64,000 bases of DNA from WQXF01 sp031552825 (GTDB taxonomy: Bacteria; Bacillota; Clostridia; Christensenellales; Aristaeellaceae): the NCBI GenBank assembly GCA_031552825.1, contig JAVBMD010000007.1, positions 1 through 64,000 of the forward strand. The letters run 5' to 3'. Positions 44,685-53,059 of the stretch are shown in pieces. The notes under the pieces are model-generated. The model did not search any database. It was given only the letters and a program-made list of their open reading frames with translations, and had not been told where the DNA came from. Each line of letters begins with the position of its first letter. The stretch's first letter is position 1. The position numbers were made by a program, and so were the translations under genes.

Positions 44685-46049
44685 GTGAAGAAGTTTCAAA
44701 CCCTGTTGGTGCTGACCGTGGCGATGTGCCTATTGGTCAGCATGCTGGCCGTGCCCGCATCGGCCTCGGAGCCTAAGGTGGAGACCGTGCGCGTGTGGAC
44801 CAACGATACCTCGCTTAAGCCGCTCTACGACGAGGCCATCGCCGAATTTGAAGCCACCGTCGGCAAAGAAAAGGGCATCAAGATCGACTTTCAGGTATTC
44901 GGCGCGGATTATCATGACGTGCTGAAGGTTGCGCTGGCCGCCGATCAGGGGCCGGAAATCTACAAGTTTGTCGGCACCACCAAGGATTCGTTCATCGATT
45001 CCGGCTGGATGGTTTCGCTGGAGGATTTCCCGGATCATGAAGAATTGCTCGCGCAGTGGAAGGACGTCATCATCCCCGAGTACAATACCAATCGCGGCAA
45101 GGTGTACTCGCTGCCGGTGAAGGCGCTCATCACCAAGTTCATCTATAACAAGACGCTTTTCGAAAAGAACGGCATCGCCAATCCGCCCGCCACTTGGGCT
45201 GAGCTGGTGGAGGATGCCCGCATCATCACCGAGAATGGCGATGGCGAAGTGTACGGCTACGGCATGCACCTCAAAAACGCCGGCAGCTCCGGCAAGTGGT
45301 ACATCGCCACGCAATTCGCCGGCGCCGTGGGTCACATGGGCTATGACTTTGCCAAGGGCGAATACCGCTTCATCGATTTCGCGCCCATCATGGACTGCTT
45401 CCAGCAGATGCGCAAGGACGACAGCATCTTCCCGGGCTTCGAGGGCATGATCGGCGATAACTGGGCGGCGCAGTTCGCGGCTGGCCGCATCGGGATCATC
45501 CCCGGCGTGGGCTGGGATGTCAAGACCTTCAACGATACCTTCAAGGTCGAGGACGACTGGGGCGTGTTCAACGCGCCGGCGCTGGATTCCGCCAAGCGCT
45601 ACAAGAACTACGGCCAGCCCGGCGATCTTGTGTGCATGGGCCCGGCGGCCAAAGCGATGCCCGAGAAGGCCATGATCGTCTATTCCTTCCTGCACGGCGA
45701 AGGGCTGTTGCAGAAGATGCAGGAGCAGGGCTTGGAATTTGTCGGCCTGCCTGCCATTCAGGAGAAGGTGACCACGGCTCCCTTCGAGCACGGCTGGAAG
45801 GAATTTGCCGACACTTCCAACAACTACTTCACCATGACCCCGCCCGACGGCGCGCTCACCGATCTCGAAGGCCTGACCTACCAGAATGTGCTGTGCAACA
45901 TGATGGCCGAGGATCTGACCCCCGAGCAGGTGCGCGAGACCCTTACCGACCTGGATAAGCGCTACAACGACGCGCTCAAGCGCGCGGTGGACGGCGGCTT
46001 CGACCTCTCCAAGTTCATCAATGCCGACTGGGATACCAGCATGAAGTAA
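44685..46049 (+). CDS. Carbohydrate ABC transporter, substrate-binding protein (CUT1)
   Basis: The 454-residue protein is a family 1 solute-binding protein. It has a signal peptide (LLVLTVAMCLLVSMLAVPASAS), then VETVRVWTNDTSL, YDEAIAEFE and the hinge pattern YSLPVKALITKFIYNKTLFEKNGI, typical of the family. The sugar cannot be read from sequence. There is no lipobox cysteine at the cleavage site. The start is GTG at 44685, 5 bases after AAGGAGGAGA. A stem-loop after the gene may set its higher expression relative to the permeases. Confidence 0.9.
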   Translation: MKKFQTLLVLTVAMCLLVSMLAVPASASEPKVETVRVWTNDTSLKPLYDEAIAEFEATVGKEKGIKIDFQVFGADYHDVLKVALAADQGPEIYKFVGTTKDSFIDSGWMVSLEDFPDHEELLAQWKDVIIPEYNTNRGKVYSLPVKALITKFIYNKTLFEKNGIANPPATWAELVEDARIITENGDGEVYGYGMHLKNAGSSGKWYIATQFAGAVGHMGYDFAKGEYRFIDFAPIMDCFQQMRKDDSIFPGFEGMIGDNWAAQFAAGRIGIIPGVGWDVKTFNDTFKVEDDWGVFNAPALDSAKRYKNYGQPGDLVCMGPAAKAMPEKAMIVYSFLHGEGLLQKMQEQGLEFVGLPAIQEKVTTAPFEHGWKEFADTSNNYFTMTPPDGALTDLEGLTYQNVLCNMMAEDLTPEQVRETLTDLDKRYNDALKRAVDGGFDLSKFINADWDTSMK

Positions 46050-46079
46050 GCTTCTCGCGGGCATTCAACGGAACTGAAT

Positions 46080-46115
46080 AGGCAACCCCTGCGGAAAGCG
46101 CCAAAGGGGTTGCCT
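46080..46115 (+). terminator. Attenuator-like hairpin after the binding-protein gene
   Basis: AGGCAACCCCT (46080-46090) and AGGGGTTGCCT (46105-46115) form a perfect 11-bp stem, followed only by ATTTCC. Partial termination is likely because the permease genes follow in the same unit. Confidence 0.7.
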
Positions 46116-46213
46116 ATTTCCGAGCAATGCCTTTGCTGGAAGCGCATACGACAGATGGGTTACAATCACATTCTGCGGAAGCGATTTTTTATGCAAGGGG
46201 AGGGAGCGCATAC

Positions 46214-47149
46214 ATGAGCTCACCCAAAGCGCACCGTGCAAGCCTGCGGGGCAGGGAGCGTGCCGACAGCGTCCAAGCGCTGCTGATGATCGCGCCGATG
46301 CTGCTGGGCTTCGCGCTGTTCACGATCTATCCGATGGGCTGGCTGATGAACTGGTCGTTCTTCAAGTATGACGGCATCACCGCCCCCACCTTTAACGGGC
46401 TGGAAAACTTTGTGCGCGCCTTCACGCGCGATCCGTACTATTGGCGCGCGCTGAACAACACGTTTTTTATCGTGGCCATCAAGCTGGTGATTGAGATTCC
46501 GCTGGCGCTCTTTTTGGCGGTAGCGCTCAACAAGGCCACCAAGGTCAACTCGGTGTTCCGCACCGCCTTCTTTATGCCTGCGATCATCAGTACCGCCATC
46601 ATCGGCATGATCTTCTTTCTGATGTTCGATCCGTTCCAAGGCGTCATCAATCAACTGCTCAAAAGCTGGGGGCTGATTGGCAAAAAGATCAATTGGTTCG
46701 GCGATAAGTGGCACGCAGACGCGGTAATCATCATCGCCAGCGTATGGAAGGGTTTCGGCGTCAACATGGTGTTCTTCCTAATGGGCTTGCAGAGCATCCC
46801 GGAGGAGTTGCACGAGTGCGCGCAGATCGACGGCGCCAACGTGTGGGAGAAATTCCGATATGTGACGTTGCCGATGCTCGCGCCCTTCGCCAAGACCGTG
46901 GTCATGCTGGCGCTGATTAACAGCATGAAGATGAGCGACCTTGTTCTGACGCTAACCAACGGCCAACCTGCGGGCAACACCGAGGTGGTCATGTCCTACA
47001 CGTTCAAGTTCTTCTTTTCCTATGGCGTGGCCGATTCGGTGAGCCAGTTTGGTTATGCCTCGGCGCTGGCCATTGTGACAGCAGCGATTTTGGGCCTCAT
47101 CACGGGCGCCTACTTCCTGCTCACTAGAAAGATGGGTGATCTGTATTGA
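46214..47149 (+). CDS. Carbohydrate ABC transporter permease (MalF-type)
   Basis: The 311-residue protein has six membrane segments and the coupling EAA loop (EELHECAQIDGANVWEKFRYVTLP). The N-terminus MLLGFALFTIYPMGWLMNWSF is typical of CUT1 MalF-like permeases. ATG at 46214 is preceded by GGGGAGGG; upstream in-frame codons lie in the gap. The stop overlaps the TTG of the next permease. No ATPase gene is present nearby, so a shared MsmX-type ATPase probably powers the importer. Confidence 0.9.
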   Translation: MSSPKAHRASLRGRERADSVQALLMIAPMLLGFALFTIYPMGWLMNWSFFKYDGITAPTFNGLENFVRAFTRDPYYWRALNNTFFIVAIKLVIEIPLALFLAVALNKATKVNSVFRTAFFMPAIISTAIIGMIFFLMFDPFQGVINQLLKSWGLIGKKINWFGDKWHADAVIIIASVWKGFGVNMVFFLMGLQSIPEELHECAQIDGANVWEKFRYVTLPMLAPFAKTVVMLALINSMKMSDLVLTLTNGQPAGNTEVVMSYTFKFFFSYGVADSVSQFGYASALAIVTAAILGLITGAYFLLTRKMGDLY

Positions 47150-48027
47150 AGAAGAATACAGCATCGCGGAAGAATAAAATCCGTCGCGGCTGGAAGGGCT
47201 GGCTGGGCATTGTGCTGCTATATGCGCTGCTGACCGCGCTGCTGGTGGTAACGATTTTCCCGATCGTCTACTCGCTCTCGGCCTCGCTCAAAAGCACGCA
47301 GGAGATTCTCTCCAGCAAGGAATTTTTCCCGAAAGAGGTGCGGTTCGAAAACTATTCGGAGGCGTGGAACAAGTCCAACTTCGGCCGCTTTTTCTGGAAC
47401 AGCATCTATTTGGCGTTTTTCGTGGTGCTCGGCACCATCGTCGCCTCCACCACCGCCGGATACGTGTTCGCGCGCGCGCGGTTCCCGGGCAAAAAGCTGA
47501 TTTTCATGCTATTGACCGGATCGATGTTCATCTCGGCGGGCAGTTTGTATCTGTATCCGCAGCTGCAAGTCGCAAAGCTGTTGGGGCTGAACACGTCGCT
47601 ATGGGGCGTAATCGTCATCAACATCTTCGGCATCAACATCACGCAGCTCTACATCTCCCGGGGCTACATCCAATCGATCTCGCCGGAGATCGACGAGGCC
47701 GCCAAGATTGACGGCTGCAGCTTCTTCGGCATCTTTTGTAAGATCATCTTTCCGCTGACCAAGCCGCTGATCGCAACCATCGGCCTGCTTTCATTCATGA
47801 ACGCATGGAACGATTACCTGCTGCCGATGGTGTTCACGCTGGGCAATAAAAGCGCGCAGCCGCTGGTGGTGGGCATCATCGCCATGCGAAACATCGGCGA
47901 ATCGGTGACGGCGTGGAACCTGATGCTGGCGGGCACCAGCCTGGCGGTGCTGCCGATGCTGGTGGTGTACCTGTTCCTGAACAAATATTTTATCGCGGGC
48001 TTGACCAGCGGCGCGGTAAAGGGTTAA
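47146..48027 (+). CDS. Carbohydrate ABC transporter permease (MalG-type)
   Basis: The 293-residue protein has six membrane segments, an EAA loop (SPEIDEAAKIDGCSFFGIFCKIIFPLTKP), and the YVFARARFPGKK pattern of MalG-type permeases. It ends GLTSGAVKG, the common CUT1 permease terminus. Translation starts at TTG 47146, which overlaps the TGA of the upstream permease as TTGA, a coupled start. It forms the importer pore with the preceding protein. Confidence 0.9.
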   Translation: MKKNTASRKNKIRRGWKGWLGIVLLYALLTALLVVTIFPIVYSLSASLKSTQEILSSKEFFPKEVRFENYSEAWNKSNFGRFFWNSIYLAFFVVLGTIVASTTAGYVFARARFPGKKLIFMLLTGSMFISAGSLYLYPQLQVAKLLGLNTSLWGVIVINIFGINITQLYISRGYIQSISPEIDEAAKIDGCSFFGIFCKIIFPLTKPLIATIGLLSFMNAWNDYLLPMVFTLGNKSAQPLVVGIIAMRNIGESVTAWNLMLAGTSLAVLPMLVVYLFLNKYFIAGLTSGAVKG

Positions 48028-48077
48028 GTCCCCTTTGGCAGCGATTACGGATGGACATAATGGAGGAGGAAACGATT

Positions 48078-48998
48078 ATGCAGGGTGGAATTTGGTCGGC
48101 GCTTTTAACGCCCTTTAACGCGCAGGGGCGCATCGTGGTGGAGCAGGCCGAGGCGCTCATTGCGTTCTATCAGAGGCAGCGGGCCGACGGCTTGTACCTG
48201 TTGGGCTACACCGGCGAAGGCGAGTACATGACCCGTGAACAGCGCATGACCTGGGCGGAGGCGGTGCTGGCGGCGGGCAAGGGCAAGCTGCCGCTGTATG
48301 TACACGTGGGCTATTCGAAGGATCCGGCCAACGGCATCGCGCTGGCCGAGCATGCCGGGAAGATCGGCGCGGACGCGGTGTCCAGCGTCGGCCTCTCGCG
48401 CGAGACCAAGCTGGCCGAGAACATCGCCTACTTTCGCGCGATCTCCGAGGTCTCCGGTCTGCCGTTCTACGTGTATTGGAACGCGTTTGGCGGAAACCTC
48501 AACGGCGGCGAGCGCCTCGATCCGCCGGAGCTGCTCGACGCGCTGCGCACCGTTCCGACCTTCGCGGGCTTCAAGTATACCGACAGCAACTTCTACTACC
48601 TCGACCGCATCAAGAAGTACGCGCCCGAAGCGACGGTCTATACCGGCGTGGATCAGATGTGCATCGCGGGCAGGCTGATGGGCAGCGACGGCGCTATCGG
48701 CGCGCTGCAGTCGGTGACCTGCGAGCACATGAAGGTGATGTGGGAGAAGTATCACGCGGGCGACGTGGTTGGCGCGATGGCGCTGCAGGTGCGCGCCAAC
48801 AACATCTATGAGGCGCTGGACGCGCCGGATATCGGCAGCCTGATCCCGGCGATGAAGCTGGTGATGAAGGAGCACTACGGCGTGGACGTGGGCGTGCCCT
48901 GCGCGGCGGCGCCGTTCAAGCCCGTCACCGATCCGGCCATCGCCGAGCGGGTGCTGCGCCTGTTCCGGGAGAACATTTACCGGGCGGGGGAGAAGTAA
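48078..48998 (+). CDS. DapA-family lyase, N-acetylneuraminate lyase-like
   Basis: The 306-residue protein belongs to the dihydrodipicolinate synthase / N-acetylneuraminate lyase superfamily. Visible motifs are LLGYTGEGEYMTREQR (GTGE region), the Tyr in FYVYWNAFGG and the Schiff-base Lys in AGFKYTDSNFYY. The spacing and the YTGVDQMCIAGRLMGSDGAIG region resemble sialate lyases more than DapA, but nanE, nanK or nanT are not present here. The start is ATG at 48078, 7 bases after AGGAGGA. It probably splits a keto-acid sugar imported by the upstream CUT1 system. Confidence 0.82.
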   Translation: MQGGIWSALLTPFNAQGRIVVEQAEALIAFYQRQRADGLYLLGYTGEGEYMTREQRMTWAEAVLAAGKGKLPLYVHVGYSKDPANGIALAEHAGKIGADAVSSVGLSRETKLAENIAYFRAISEVSGLPFYVYWNAFGGNLNGGERLDPPELLDALRTVPTFAGFKYTDSNFYYLDRIKKYAPEATVYTGVDQMCIAGRLMGSDGAIGALQSVTCEHMKVMWEKYHAGDVVGAMALQVRANNIYEALDAPDIGSLIPAMKLVMKEHYGVDVGVPCAAAPFKPVTDPAIAERVLRLFRENIYRAGEK

Positions 48999-49021
48999 GC
49001 TTGAGATAAAAGGAGACCCCT

Positions 49022-49939
49022 ATGCGACAGATGGAAATTGGGCGCAGCGGCATCTTTTCCTCGCCGATCGGCATTGGTTGCATGCGCATCGCGGAAATGA
49101 GCGAGGCCGAGGTGGCCGCGCTTGTGGAGCGGTCGCTGGCGTTGGGCATCCAACTCTTTGACCACGCCGACATTTATGGCGGCGGCGAATCGGAGCGTTT
49201 GTTCGGCGCGTGGCTGGCCAAGAACCCCGCGAAGCGTTCCTCGCTGGTGCTGCAAAGCAAGTGCGGCATCCGGCAAGGCTGGTACGATCTTTCCAAGGAA
49301 CATATCTTGACATCGACCGAGGCGATATTGCGGCGGCTGCAAACAGAATACCTCGACGTGCTGATGCTGCACCGGCCCGATACGCTGATGGAGCCGGAGG
49401 AGATCGCCGAAGCCTTCGCGGCGCTGCACGCGGCGGGCAAGGTGCGCGCCTTTGGTGTGAGCAATATGAACCCGGTGCAGATCGAGCTGCTGCGCGCCGC
49501 CGTCCCGATGCCGCTGGCGGTCAATCAGATGCAGTTCAGCGCGGCGCATAGCGGGCTGGTGGATAGCGGCATTCAGGCCAACGTGCGCAGCGAAAAGGGC
49601 GAGGCGCGCGATGCCGGGGTGCTTGAATACTGCCGAGCGCAGCGGATCACGCTGCAGGCATGGTCGCCGCTGCAGTACGGATTTTTCGCAGGCACCTTCT
49701 TGGGCAGCGAGCTGTATGCGCCGCTTAACGCGGAGCTGGATCGCTTGGCGGCGCAGTATGGCTGCGCGCCCGCGGCGATCGCCGTCGCGTGGATTCTGCG
49801 GCATCCGGCGGGTATACAGGCGATCCTCGGCAGCACCAACACGGATCGGCTGGCGCAAATGGCGCGCGCGACGGAAATTACGCTGACCCGCGAGGAATGG
49901 TACGCGATCTACCGCGCGGCGGGCAATATGCTGCCGTAA
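49022..49939 (+). CDS. Aldo/keto reductase (YdhF-type)
   Basis: The 305-residue protein is a soluble aldo/keto reductase. Catalytic residues are visible: Asp in FDHADIYGGG (Asp and Tyr), Lys in LQSKCG and His in LHRPD. The C-terminal IQAILGSTNTDRL would bind NADP. It reduces an aldehyde or ketone. It follows the lyase by 23 bases and probably shares its operon, hinting at reduction of a product of the lyase. A perfect terminator follows. Confidence 0.9.
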   Translation: MRQMEIGRSGIFSSPIGIGCMRIAEMSEAEVAALVERSLALGIQLFDHADIYGGGESERLFGAWLAKNPAKRSSLVLQSKCGIRQGWYDLSKEHILTSTEAILRRLQTEYLDVLMLHRPDTLMEPEEIAEAFAALHAAGKVRAFGVSNMNPVQIELLRAAVPMPLAVNQMQFSAAHSGLVDSGIQANVRSEKGEARDAGVLEYCRAQRITLQAWSPLQYGFFAGTFLGSELYAPLNAELDRLAAQYGCAPAAIAVAWILRHPAGIQAILGSTNTDRLAQMARATEITLTREEWYAIYRAAGNMLP

Positions 49940-49944
49940 ACATT

Positions 49945-49990
49945 AAAAAAGACCTCCTGCCGTTTGTATTGAGCGGCAGGAGGTCTTTTT
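49945..49990. terminator. Strong bidirectional terminator
   Basis: A-run, then GACCTCCTGCCG (49951-49962) and CGGCAGGAGGTC (49974-49985), a perfect 12-bp stem, then TTTTT. It serves the aldo/keto reductase operon and the convergent CNNM/CorC gene. Confidence 0.95.
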
Positions 49991-50009
49991 AATGCTATCG
50001 GATTCGCGA

Positions 50010-51401
50010 TTACTCGGCGGTTTCGCGCTCGGCTTGCTTGTTGGCTTCGAGGGCGGGGGAATCCGGCGGCGCGTCGCTGGCCTCGGGCTCGGGTTCGGGC
50101 TCCGGCAGCGAGATTTCCACCCATTCAACCCGGTGATCGGCCAGCTCGGTCACGCGCATGTGCAGCCCGGCGATGTCGACCTCCGGCGTGGCGCCGTCGT
50201 TGGGGATGGCGTTCATCTGTGCGAAGATCATGCCGCCCAGCGTATCGTAATCGCCCTCGGGGAAGGCCACGGCCAGCGCGTCGGAAAGATCGTCGATGCT
50301 GATGCTGCCGCTGACGCGCCAGTGCTGATCGCCCAGCGATACGATGTCCGGGTCCTCCAGATCGTGCTCGTCCTCGATCTGCCCGACGATTTCCTCGAGC
50401 AAATCTTCCATCGAGACCACGCCGCTGGTGCCGCCGTATTCGTCGACGACGATGGCGAGGTGGTTCTTGGTGCGCTTCATCTCGCGCAGCAGCGCGTCGG
50501 CCTGCGCGGTTTCGGGTACGAAATAGGCGTCGCGCAGGACATCCTTGACCGGGAGCGGGTTCGGCAGGCGCTGGTTGCAGAAGAAGTCGCGCACGTGCAG
50601 GATGCCCACGATGCTGTCAATGTCCTCATCGCACACCGGGTAGCGGGAGTGGGTGGTGCTCGCGATGGTCTGCTCCCAGTCGGCCAGGCTGTCCTCAAGC
50701 CACAGCACCGTCACGTTGGTGCGGTGGGTCATCAGTTCCACGGCGGTCTTGCTGGCCAGCTCCAGCACGTTGTCGATCATCTCGCCCTCGTCGGGCGCGA
50801 TGCTGCCGGTTTCCTCGCCCAGTTCGAGGATCATGCGGATTTCTTCTTCGGTAACGCTGTTTTCCTCCTGCGCCGGATCGATGCCGAACAGCTTCAGCAG
50901 CCCGTTGGTGGCGGCGGTGAGCAGCCAAACCACCGGCGCGGTGACCTTGGCCAGCGCGTAGATCGCCGCGGAGACGGCCATCGAAATCTTCTCCGGCTGC
51001 TTCATCGCGACGCGCTTGGGCACCAGCTCGCCCAGCACCAGCGTGAAAAAGGACAGGATCAGCGTGATTGCGAGAATCGAGAGGGTGTTGAGCGTGGCGG
51101 CGGGGATGCCCACGCCCATGCCCACCAGCAGCGACGTCAGCTTGTCGGCGAAGTTGTTGGCGGCGAAGGCGCTGCTCAAAAAGCCCGCTAGGGTGATGCC
51201 GATCTGGATCGTCGCCAGAAAGCGAGCCGGTTCCTTGGTCAGCGACAGCACGCGCGCCGCTTTCTTGTTGCCGCCCTCGGCGGTTTTGCGCATCCGGTTT
51301 TCATTGCTCGAGAGCACGGCGATTTCCGTGCAGGCAAAGAAGGCGTTGAGCAGGATCAGGGCCACTTGCAGCAGTAGCTGCATAGGCAGGGGGTCGTCCA
51401 C
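50010..51401 (-). CDS. CNNM/CorC-type membrane protein (hemolysin C family)
   Basis: The 463-residue protein has an N-terminal DUF21 (CNNM) domain with about four membrane helices (ALILLNAFFACTEIAVLSS; TLSILAITLILSFFTLVL), a pair of CBS domains (about 200-330; MTHRTNVTVLWLEDSL, PVKDVLRDAYFV), and a CorC_HlyC C-terminal domain (WRVSGSISIDDLSDAL). Family members handle Mg or other divalent ions, often by efflux; B. subtilis MpfA and YhdP are examples. The start is GTG at 51401 with AAAGGAAG upstream; ATG at 51383 lacks a site. An acidic, repetitive tail (EPEPEPEAS) closes the protein. Confidence 0.9.
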   Translation of the reverse strand: MDDPLPMQLLLQVALILLNAFFACTEIAVLSSNENRMRKTAEGGNKKAARVLSLTKEPARFLATIQIGITLAGFLSSAFAANNFADKLTSLLVGMGVGIPAATLNTLSILAITLILSFFTLVLGELVPKRVAMKQPEKISMAVSAAIYALAKVTAPVVWLLTAATNGLLKLFGIDPAQEENSVTEEEIRMILELGEETGSIAPDEGEMIDNVLELASKTAVELMTHRTNVTVLWLEDSLADWEQTIASTTHSRYPVCDEDIDSIVGILHVRDFFCNQRLPNPLPVKDVLRDAYFVPETAQADALLREMKRTKNHLAIVVDEYGGTSGVVSMEDLLEEIVGQIEDEHDLEDPDIVSLGDQHWRVSGSISIDDLSDALAVAFPEGDYDTLGGMIFAQMNAIPNDGATPEVDIAGLHMRVTELADHRVEWVEISLPEPEPEPEASDAPPDSPALEANKQAERETAE

Positions 51402-51558
51402 TGGATCATCTTCCTTTCAAATTCCCAAAGAGTTTTCTTCGGTACAATATGAATATAGTATACCAAACGGAACGATTTTTCAAGCAAAACCTAGCAAAAG
51501 CAAGCTTAAATCACCGAAATACGGCCGTCGCGCCCACGAAGATCGCGCTGGAAAAATG

Positions 51559-51605
51559 AAAAAAGGCCGACGAGAAACGCCCGATCGGGCATTTCTCGCC
51601 GGTCC
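51559..51605 (-). terminator. Terminator of the LacI-controlled sugar operon
   Basis: On the minus strand a stem of about 18 bp (GGACCGGCGAGAAATGCCC region with GGGCGTTTCTCGTCGGCC) has a GATC centre and is followed by TTTTTT. It lies 15 bases after the isomerase-like gene. Confidence 0.92.
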
Positions 51606-51619
51606 TTTGAAAGCCTTGC

Positions 51620-53029
51620 TTACCGGTGCCGGTACACGTCCCAGCCCAAGTAAGTGCCCAGCGCTTCCTCCAGAATGTCGGCCACCTCGGCCTGCACCAG
51701 CGCGACGTGGTGCTCGTAGCCGTTTTGCGTGAGGTGCCGCATCAGGTCGTTAAGGCGCGGCACCTCGCACACCGCCACGCCGCCGAAGGTGGGCAGCGGG
51801 TCGGCGGTGAAGGCCGCCTCGCCGAGGTAGCACTTGATCTTGCCGTGCTTGTCGTCGGTGGCGATCTTCAGGTAGGTCATCGCGCCCGGCGCGACGCGCC
51901 CCTTGAGCGCGCCGAAGGATACCTCGGCGCCCAGCGTGGTGGCGAGGATGTCCAGATTGGCGATCTCCGGCTTCTCGGTGAATACCGAGGCGGGGTAGTT
52001 GGAGCAGTGTACGTTGATGCACTTGTTGGGCTGGTCGGCGTAGTTGTTGTTCCAATCCTGATACAGCGGCGGCTTGCCGCTGGCCTTGAGCAGCGCCAGC
52101 ATCGACACCGCGCCCATCACGTCGGTCTCGCAGGCCGAGGGCTGCCCCTTTTCACCCATCATGCTCATCGCGAGGCACATCGCGCAGCCGTAGTTGGCCT
52201 CGACGCTGTCCCAGCACTGGATGGCGCTTGCGTCGCAATGGTGCGCGCGCATCCAATCCTCCACCACGAGGCAAAGCTTGGCCTGCTTGCGCAGCTTCTC
52301 CTCGTCGGCGCAGGGCGCGACGCGGCCATAGGCGCGGATCTCGGCGACCTTGGCGGCGATGCGCGGCTCGTCGGCCTCGCCCATCGCGTGGATGTCGGCG
52401 AGGATCTCCGAAAAGTCCTCGGTTTCCACGGTGATGCCGCTCAGCTGCAGCAGCTTCTCGGAATAGCGCACCGTGCGGAAGGGCGTAACGCGCGCGCCGA
52501 TCTGCGCGATGCGGGCGCCACGCATGGATTTCACCACGGCGCACACCTTTGCGAAGCGGCGCACGTCGGCGGCAAACTCCTCGCCGCCCACCGGGCAGGT
52601 GTGCCGCGCGGTCAGCGAGTAAGGGATGCCGTACTGGTAGAGGTTGTTGCACAGCGAGAGCTTGCCGCAGAAGGCGTCGCGGCGGTTCTCGAGCTGCAGC
52701 TTGTCGAAGTCGTCGTCGCAGGCCTGAATCAGGATCGGCACGTCCAGCCTGCTCATGCGGATGGCGTCGGCGACGCCGGTTTCCTCGCCGAAGTTGGGCA
52801 GGCAGACGATGATGCCGTCGATCCGGTCGCTGTTCGCGCGCAGCAGCGCGGCGCACTTCACGGCTTCCTCGTAGGTCATGGTCTGTCCCAGCTCGGTATC
52901 GGTTTCCGACAGGGCGACGACCTCGTGCCCCCACTCGCCGAGCTTCTGCAGCAGCTCCGCGCGCGCTGTTTTGACCAAGTGCGAGGGGAAGAAGGAACGG
53001 TTGGTTACGATTACGCCGAATGTTGACAT
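51620..53029 (-). CDS. L-fucose/L-arabinose isomerase family protein
   Basis: The 469-residue protein has the fold of the fucose/arabinose isomerase superfamily: an N-terminal Rossmann-like part (SETDTELGQTMTYEEAVKCA, DGIIVCLPNFGEE), middle region IQCWDSVEANYGCAMCLAMSMM with the likely metal Glu, CETDVMGAVSMLAL with Glu and Asp, and NVHCSNYP with His. These are the pattern of metal-binding residues (Glu, Asp, His). Members interconvert aldoses and ketoses; some act on sulfoquinovose. The specific sugar is unknown. It is the last gene of the LacI-governed operon. AAGGAGG precedes the ATG. Confidence 0.85.
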   Translation of the reverse strand: MSTFGVIVTNRSFFPSHLVKTARAELLQKLGEWGHEVVALSETDTELGQTMTYEEAVKCAALLRANSDRIDGIIVCLPNFGEETGVADAIRMSRLDVPILIQACDDDFDKLQLENRRDAFCGKLSLCNNLYQYGIPYSLTARHTCPVGGEEFAADVRRFAKVCAVVKSMRGARIAQIGARVTPFRTVRYSEKLLQLSGITVETEDFSEILADIHAMGEADEPRIAAKVAEIRAYGRVAPCADEEKLRKQAKLCLVVEDWMRAHHCDASAIQCWDSVEANYGCAMCLAMSMMGEKGQPSACETDVMGAVSMLALLKASGKPPLYQDWNNNYADQPNKCINVHCSNYPASVFTEKPEIANLDILATTLGAEVSFGALKGRVAPGAMTYLKIATDDKHGKIKCYLGEAAFTADPLPTFGGVAVCEVPRLNDLMRHLTQNGYEHHVALVQAEVADILEEALGTYLGWDVYRHR

Positions 53030-53059
53030 GGGAAGGCCTCCTTCAACTGTGCTTTTGCG

